Source of the DNA: Amycolatopsis sp. FDAARGOS 1241
Lineage (GTDB): Bacteria > Actinomycetota > Actinomycetes > Mycobacteriales > Pseudonocardiaceae
Assembly (NCBI RefSeq): GCF_016889705.1
Contig: NZ_CP069526.1
Location: 2,418,001-2,482,000 of the forward strand
Reading direction: 5' to 3'
Length of the DNA stretch: 64,000 bases
Shown one piece after another: positions 59,773 through 64,000 of this stretch. The notes under the pieces are model-generated. The model was not told the DNA's origin. It saw nothing but the letters and a program-made list of their open reading frames with translations, and did no database searches. The position numbers and the translations under genes are program-made. The number at the start of each line of letters is the position of its first letter. The first letter of the stretch is position 1.

Positions 59773-62130
59773 TCAGACGCTCCTGTCTCGGGTTCCGGCG
59801 GTGACGGGGGTCCAGCGCGAGCGGGCGAGGCCCGGTTCGGCCGCGCGGAGGGTGAGCAACGGGCGCGCGCGGCCGCCGCTGGGCGGCTTCGCCTCGCCCC
59901 CGGCCTGCGTCGGCGGCCAGTACGCGCCGGGCCCGGAGTAGCCGAGCTCGGTGGCCGCGTGCAGCGCCCACGACGGGTCGTGCAGCTGCGCCCGGCCGAT
60001 GGCGGCGAGGTCCGCTCGCCCGGCGAGGATGATCGAGTTCGCGTCGTCGCAGGTGGAGATGCCGCCGACCGCGATCGTCGGGATGCCGACGTCGGCGCGG
60101 ATGCGTTCGGCGAACGGCGTCTGGTAGCTGCGGCCGTACGCGGGTCGTTCGTGCGCGACGACTTCGCCGCTGGACACGTCGATCGCGTCCACTCCGTGTT
60201 CGGCCAGCGCCGCGGCGACGCGGACGCTGTCCTCGATCGTGGTGCCGCCCTCGGCCCAGTCGACGGCCGAGACCCGCACGAGCAGCGGCTTGTAGTGCGG
60301 CCACACCGCGCGCACCGCCGCGACGACGGCGAGCGGGAACCGCAGCCGGCCCTTGAGGTCGCCGCCGTAGCCGTCCGTGCGGTGGTTGGTCAGCGGCGAG
60401 AGGAACGTCGAGAGCAGGAACCCGTGTCCCGCCTGGAGCTCGAGCACGTCGAACCCCGCGAGGTCGGCTCGGTGGGCGGCGGCCGCGAAATCCTCGACCA
60501 GGCTCTGGAGCTCGGTCAGCTCGTGGGGCACCGGCAGGTCACCGAACGCCAGCGCCGAAGGGGCGACGGTCCGCCACCCGTTGGCCGTCAGCGCGGTGCC
60601 GAGGGAACCGTTGTCCGGCACCGTGGTCGAGCCCTTGCGGCCGGAGTGGCTGAGCTGCACGCCGACGAGCGCGCCGCTGTGCGCGTGCACGGTGTCCGTG
60701 ATGCGGCGCCACGCGGCGGTCTGCTCCTCGGTGTAGAGCCCGGGGCACGCCGGCGTCACCCGGCCGTGCGCGGTCACGGCGGTCATCCCGGCCAGTACCA
60801 GCCCGGCGCCGCCGAGGGCCTTGCCCGACAGGTGCAACAGCTCGGCTTCGCCCGGCACGCCGTGGACGGCGCTGTAGGTCGCGATCGGCGCGGCCACCAC
60901 GCGGTTGCGCAGGTGCCGTCCCGCCAGCACGAGCGGCTGGAACAACGGCGGAGTGCCGTCTTCGCGCCCGCCCGGCGTGTGCTCGCTGAACCAGCGGTCC
61001 AGTGAACCGATGTAGGCGGGGTCGCGCAGCTTCAGGTTGTCGTAGGTGACGCGGCGGCTGCGGGTGAGCAGGTTGAACGCGAACTGCGGCGGGTCCTGGC
61101 CCACGACGTGGTCGATCGTCTCGAACCACTCCAGGCTCGCCTGCGCCGCACGCTGCGTCGACTCGACGACGGGCCGGCGTTCGGTCTCGTAGTGCTCCAG
61201 TGCCGCGGCGAGGTCGCCGGGCGCGGCCTCGAGCGCGGCGGCGAGCGCCAGCGCGTCCTCCATGGCGAGCTTGGTGCCGGAGCCGATCGAGTAGTGCGCG
61301 GTGTGCGCGGCGTCGCCCAGCAGCACGAGGTTGCCGTGGCGCCACGTGCGGTTGCGCACGGTGGTGAAGCGCAGCCACTTCGAGTTGTTGGTGAGCAGCT
61401 CGGCCCCGCCCAGGAAGCCGCGCAGCAGCTCGCGGCACCGCTCGACGCTCGCGACGTCGCTGACTCCAGGTCCGAACGTGCCCTCGGTGAACCCGGCGCG
61501 CCGCCACGTGCGGTCGTTCACCTCGACGATGAAGGTGCTGCGGTCGGCGCTGAACGGGTACGCGTGCACCTGGACCGGGCCGAACTCGGTTTCCTCGACC
61601 AGGAAGGTGAACGCCTCCAGCACGCGGTCGGTGGCGAGCCACATGTAGCGGCACTCACGCACGTCGAGCGAGGGCCGGAACACGTCCTCGAACCGCTTGC
61701 GCATGGCCGAGTTCACGCCGTCGGCGGCGATCACGAGGTCGTACCCGGCCGTGAGCTCCTCGACGCCCGGCGCCTGCGTGCCGAAGCACACGTCGACGCC
61801 GAGGTCGTGGCAGCGCCGCTGCAGGATCTCCAGCAGGCGTTTGCGCGCGATGGCGGCGAAGCCGTGGCCGCCCGAGGTGTGGACGGTGCCGCGGTAGTGC
61901 ACGTCGATGTCGCTCCACCGCGCGAACTCCTGCTCCATCGAGGAGAACACGGCGGGATCGGCGTTGGTGATGCCTTCCAGCGTTTCGTCGGAGAACACCA
62001 CGCCGAAGCCGAACGTGTCGTCCGCGGCGTTGCGCTCCCACACGGTGACCTCGCGGCTGGGGTCGAGCTGCTTGGCGAGCGCGGCGAAGTACAGCCCGCC
62101 GGGCCCGCCGCCCACGATGGCGATCCTCAT
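59773..62130 (-). CDS. FAD monooxygenase / old-yellow-enzyme fusion (salicylyl-CoA 5-hydroxylase type)
   Basis: 785 aa in two enzymes. Residues 1-400 are an aromatic FAD monooxygenase (RIAIVGGGPGGLYFAALAKQ; LVLLGDAAHTAHYSIGSGTK). Residues 410-785 are an NADH:flavin oxidoreductase TIM barrel (FQPLVLAGRHLRNRVVAAPI; FDVLELQAGHGFLLSTFLSP; VGGISTCDDANSIILAGRAD). This fusion is known for 2-aminobenzoyl-CoA monooxygenase/reductase and salicylyl-CoA 5-hydroxylase. Neighbouring thioesterase and gentisate dioxygenase favour salicylyl-CoA as substrate. ATGA overlap with the thioesterase gene. Confidence 0.85.
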   Translation of the reverse strand: MRIAIVGGGPGGLYFAALAKQLDPSREVTVWERNAADDTFGFGVVFSDETLEGITNADPAVFSSMEQEFARWSDIDVHYRGTVHTSGGHGFAAIARKRLLEILQRRCHDLGVDVCFGTQAPGVEELTAGYDLVIAADGVNSAMRKRFEDVFRPSLDVRECRYMWLATDRVLEAFTFLVEETEFGPVQVHAYPFSADRSTFIVEVNDRTWRRAGFTEGTFGPGVSDVASVERCRELLRGFLGGAELLTNNSKWLRFTTVRNRTWRHGNLVLLGDAAHTAHYSIGSGTKLAMEDALALAAALEAAPGDLAAALEHYETERRPVVESTQRAAQASLEWFETIDHVVGQDPPQFAFNLLTRSRRVTYDNLKLRDPAYIGSLDRWFSEHTPGGREDGTPPLFQPLVLAGRHLRNRVVAAPIATYSAVHGVPGEAELLHLSGKALGGAGLVLAGMTAVTAHGRVTPACPGLYTEEQTAAWRRITDTVHAHSGALVGVQLSHSGRKGSTTVPDNGSLGTALTANGWRTVAPSALAFGDLPVPHELTELQSLVEDFAAAAHRADLAGFDVLELQAGHGFLLSTFLSPLTNHRTDGYGGDLKGRLRFPLAVVAAVRAVWPHYKPLLVRVSAVDWAEGGTTIEDSVRVAAALAEHGVDAIDVSSGEVVAHERPAYGRSYQTPFAERIRADVGIPTIAVGGISTCDDANSIILAGRADLAAIGRAQLHDPSWALHAATELGYSGPGAYWPPTQAGGEAKPPSGGRARPLLTLRAAEPGLARSRWTPVTAGTRDRSV

Positions 62131-62564
62131 GATCCGGGCACCTCCTGAACTGCGAACGCGGCGCGCACCTCGTCGGGCCACGGGGTCGCGGCCGGTGCGT
62201 CGGGTTCGGCGTGGACCACGACAACGGCGCCGTCGGCGGCGATGCCGTGCGGACCGTGCACCTCGAAGCCGAACGTGAGCGACGTGCGCCCGAACCGGGT
62301 GACGCGGAAGGTGACGCAAACCACGTCGCCGAACCACAGCCGGCCCCGGTAGTTCACCTCGTGGCGCACGCGGGGAGTGCGGCCGAAGAGCCACGCGAGC
62401 CCCTTGCCCCGCAACAGGTCCGCTTCGGCCTCTTCGGCCCAGCGCAGGACGACCGAGTTGTGCTGGTGGCCCGATGCGTCCGTGTCATGCCATTCGACGC
62501 GTCGCTCGATCGTGGTCTCGAGACCGGCGAGCGGGGGACAGTCCGCGGATTCGGATGTCGTCAT
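62127..62564 (-). CDS. 4-hydroxybenzoyl-CoA-type (hotdog) thioesterase
   Basis: 145 aa. ERRVEWHDTDASGHQHNSVV carries the hotdog catalytic Asp (HDTDASG), and RVRHEVNYRGRLWFGDVVCV is the second strand pair. Would release gentisate from gentisyl-CoA made by the flavoprotein downstream. ATG 62564 has AGGAGG seven bases upstream; the longer frame overlaps the promoter. Confidence 0.85.
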   Translation of the reverse strand: MTTSESADCPPLAGLETTIERRVEWHDTDASGHQHNSVVLRWAEEAEADLLRGKGLAWLFGRTPRVRHEVNYRGRLWFGDVVCVTFRVTRFGRTSLTFGFEVHGPHGIAADGAVVVVHAEPDAPAATPWPDEVRAAFAVQEVPGS

Positions 62565-62598
62565 GAGTTTTCCTCCTGGCGGCCTTGACATCCCGAAC

Positions 62599-62626
62599 GT
62601 TATAGCTGAACGATGACTATCGTCAA
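62599..62626 (-). promoter_or_regulatory. Promoter of the thioesterase operon
   Basis: On the minus strand TTGACG (62626-62621) and TATAAC (62604-62599) with a 16-base spacer, about 35 bp before the thioesterase start. The spacer contains the dyad ATCGT/ACGAT. The gentisate dioxygenase gene diverges from the same 91-bp gap, so this region likely controls both. Confidence 0.5.
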
Positions 62627-62655
62627 GAACACGACATACGCAACGGGAAGGCGCG

Positions 62656-63774
62656 ATGACCACGTACAGCGATGACCAGCTGGGCCGCGCACGGGTCGCG
62701 GACACCGAAGACCTGCGCGCCTACTACGAGAAGCTCGAGGCACTGGATGCCGGTGCACTGTGGACGATCGCCAACAAGATCGAGCCGTGGTACCCGCAAC
62801 CGCAGTCGGTACCGATCAAGTGGAGCTTCGAACAGCTGCGCCCGCTCGTGCTGGAAGCCCTCAACCTGGTCAGCGGCGACGACGCCGGCCGCCGCGTGGT
62901 CGCCCTGTACAACCCGCAGCGGCGCGACATCGCGGCCACCGTCGGTCTGCTCTACACCGGACTGCAGGTGATGGGCCCGGGCGAGTCGATGACCGCGCAC
63001 CGCCACCAGGCCGCCGCATTGCGGTTCGTCCTCGAGGGCACCGGCGCGTGGACGATCGTCGACGGCCAGAAGCTCAAGGTCGGCCCGCGCGACTTCGCCA
63101 TCACCCCGAACTGGACCTGGCACGAGCACGGCAACGAGGGCATCGAAGGCGTCGACGGCCCGGTCATCTGGCAGGACGGCCTCGACATCCCGCTCGTCAA
63201 CGCGCTGGACGCGCCGTTCTACGAGGTGCACCCGGACGTCTATCAGAAGCAGGAAGGGGTGGTGAACTCCTCACTGCTGACCTACGGCGCCGGGCAGCTG
63301 CGCCCCTTCGGTGACACTTGGCACAAGAACCATTCGCCGCTGCTGGCCTACCCGTGGGAACCGACGTATGAAGCCCTGCTGAACGCGGCGAAGGCCGGCG
63401 ACGGGTCGCCGTACGACGGCATCATCATGGAGTACAGCAACCCGCTCACCGGCGGTTCGGTCATGCCCACGATGAGCGCGCACATGCAGCTGCTGCGCCC
63501 CGGTGAAGCGACGCTGGCGCACCGGCAGGTCGGTTCCAAGATCTACACCGCGGCCAAGGGCAGCGGCACCTCGATCGTGGCCGGCCGGCGCATCGACTGG
63601 TCCGAGGGTGACATCTTCTGCGTCCCGTCGTGGGCCTGGCACGAGCACGCCAACGCGAGCCGCTCCGACGACGCGTGCCTGTTCTCCTTCAACGACTTTC
63701 CGGTCATGCGCTCGCTCGGCTTCTTCCGCGAAGAGGCCTATTCGGACAACAGCGGCCACCAGCCGATCGCCTGA
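62656..63774 (+). CDS. Gentisate 1,2-dioxygenase
   Basis: 372 aa bicupin. First cupin: SMTAHRHQAAALRFVLEGTG with the Fe-binding His pair near residues 115-117 and NWTWHEHGNE later. Second cupin: TLAHRQVGSKIYTAAKGSGT and SWAWHEHANAS. Starts and lengths match gentisate dioxygenases, which open gentisate to maleylpyruvate. AAGGCGCG precedes the ATG; the FAH-family gene follows by 14 bp. Confidence 0.92.
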   Translation: MTTYSDDQLGRARVADTEDLRAYYEKLEALDAGALWTIANKIEPWYPQPQSVPIKWSFEQLRPLVLEALNLVSGDDAGRRVVALYNPQRRDIAATVGLLYTGLQVMGPGESMTAHRHQAAALRFVLEGTGAWTIVDGQKLKVGPRDFAITPNWTWHEHGNEGIEGVDGPVIWQDGLDIPLVNALDAPFYEVHPDVYQKQEGVVNSSLLTYGAGQLRPFGDTWHKNHSPLLAYPWEPTYEALLNAAKAGDGSPYDGIIMEYSNPLTGGSVMPTMSAHMQLLRPGEATLAHRQVGSKIYTAAKGSGTSIVAGRRIDWSEGDIFCVPSWAWHEHANASRSDDACLFSFNDFPVMRSLGFFREEAYSDNSGHQPIA

Positions 63775-63788
63775 AACGGAGAATCCAT

Positions 63789-64000
63789 GCTGCTCATCAC
63801 GTTCGCCGGACCCGGCGGCGACCGGCTCGGGATCCAGGCCGGCTCCGACATCGTCGACGTCGCGGCCGCGGCGGCCGAATGCGGCCTCGACGCGCCCGCC
63901 ACCATGCTCGACGTCATCCGGGGCGGAGCCACCGCGCTCACGGCCCTCGAGACGCTGCTCGCGGGTGACCCCGCACGGCTTCCACTTGAGACGGTCACGC
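63789..64000 (+). CDS. FAH-family hydrolase, N-terminal part (window edge)
   Basis: First 70 residues only. ITFAGPGGDRLGIQAGSDIV and LDAPATMLDVIRGGATALTA match the N-terminus of fumarylpyruvate/acylpyruvate hydrolases. Following gentisate dioxygenase, it would hydrolyse fumarylpyruvate or maleylpyruvate. The gene runs off the window. Confidence 0.8.

Noticed and set aside
58690..61005. 771-aa open frame on the plus strand
   Set aside because: Antisense to the nitrilase and flavoprotein genes, which have full motif sets. No start signal or domain.

Overview
The window is high-GC actinomycete DNA. Third codon positions are GC-rich, starts are a mix of ATG, GTG and TTG, 4-bp ATGA/GTGA overlaps are common, and at least three promoters appear leaderless. 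The gene content (phenol hydroxylase with ortho-cleavage genes, ROK/IclR/MocR/Rrf2 regulators, bc1 cytochrome b, a Ro60 protein) suggests a soil member of the Pseudonocardiales such as Amycolatopsis. That placement is inference, not proof.

Layout. 1-2.9 kb: one intact small protein and two broken genes (LysE exporter, FAD monooxygenase). 3.4-13.9 kb: a carbohydrate cluster with a divergent control region near 8.45-8.57 kb; two glycosidase-like enzymes, a sugar isomerase-like protein and an MDR dehydrogenase lie on the left, and a lipoprotein-dependent ABC importer, a ROK regulator and a Gfo/Idh/MocA oxidoreductase on the right. 14-24 kb: SDR/NmrA proteins, a MocR regulator, a SigJ-like sigma factor, an RsrR-like Rrf2 regulator, a cupin, a broken FAH-family gene, an NDH-2-like flavoprotein and a LysR regulator. 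24.3-30.9 kb: a complete multicomponent phenol hydroxylase (L-M-N-O-P order, preceded by an unrecognised small gene) followed by muconate cycloisomerase and catechol 1,2-dioxygenase, i.e. phenol to catechol to muconate to muconolactone.

30.9-32.5 kb is a gene-free island of repeats: two 80-bp hairpin units, a 381-bp imperfect palindrome holding two further hairpins, four diverged units of about 165 bp, and a (TCACC)6 tract. It is followed by a second RsrR-like Rrf2 gene, a small membrane protein and a bc1 cytochrome b gene (qcrB) broken by one in-frame TGA at a conserved Trp. 35.4-37.5 kb holds a TROVE/Ro60 gene and, just upstream on the same strand, two tandem Y-RNA genes of the YrlA type with permuted tRNA-like modules. 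37.5-40 kb has broken genes plus a divergent MerR/SnoaL pair with twin MerR-type operators.

40-44.7 kb: an IclR-controlled aromatic-acid block (carboxymuconolactone-decarboxylase family, LigI-like hydrolase, MFS importer, SnoaL). 44.9-49.4 kb: methyltransferase, IS5 remnant, MFS exporter and a broken LuxR gene. 49.4-55.3 kb: GMC oxidoreductase, IclR, ferredoxin and ferredoxin reductase, cupin, MFS symporter. 55.4-58.2 kb: a decayed IS481 element interrupted by an IS110 element whose insertion point can be reconstructed to the base and whose non-coding left end carries segments matching both target and donor, as expected of a bridge RNA. 58.7-64 kb: a gentisate block (FAD monooxygenase/OYE fusion, thioesterase, nitrilase, gentisate dioxygenase, FAH-family hydrolase running off the end).

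The best candidates for something worth experiments are the IS110 bridge-RNA locus, the tandem Y RNAs with Ro60, the shared RsrR-type operator at three promoters, and the nested palindrome.
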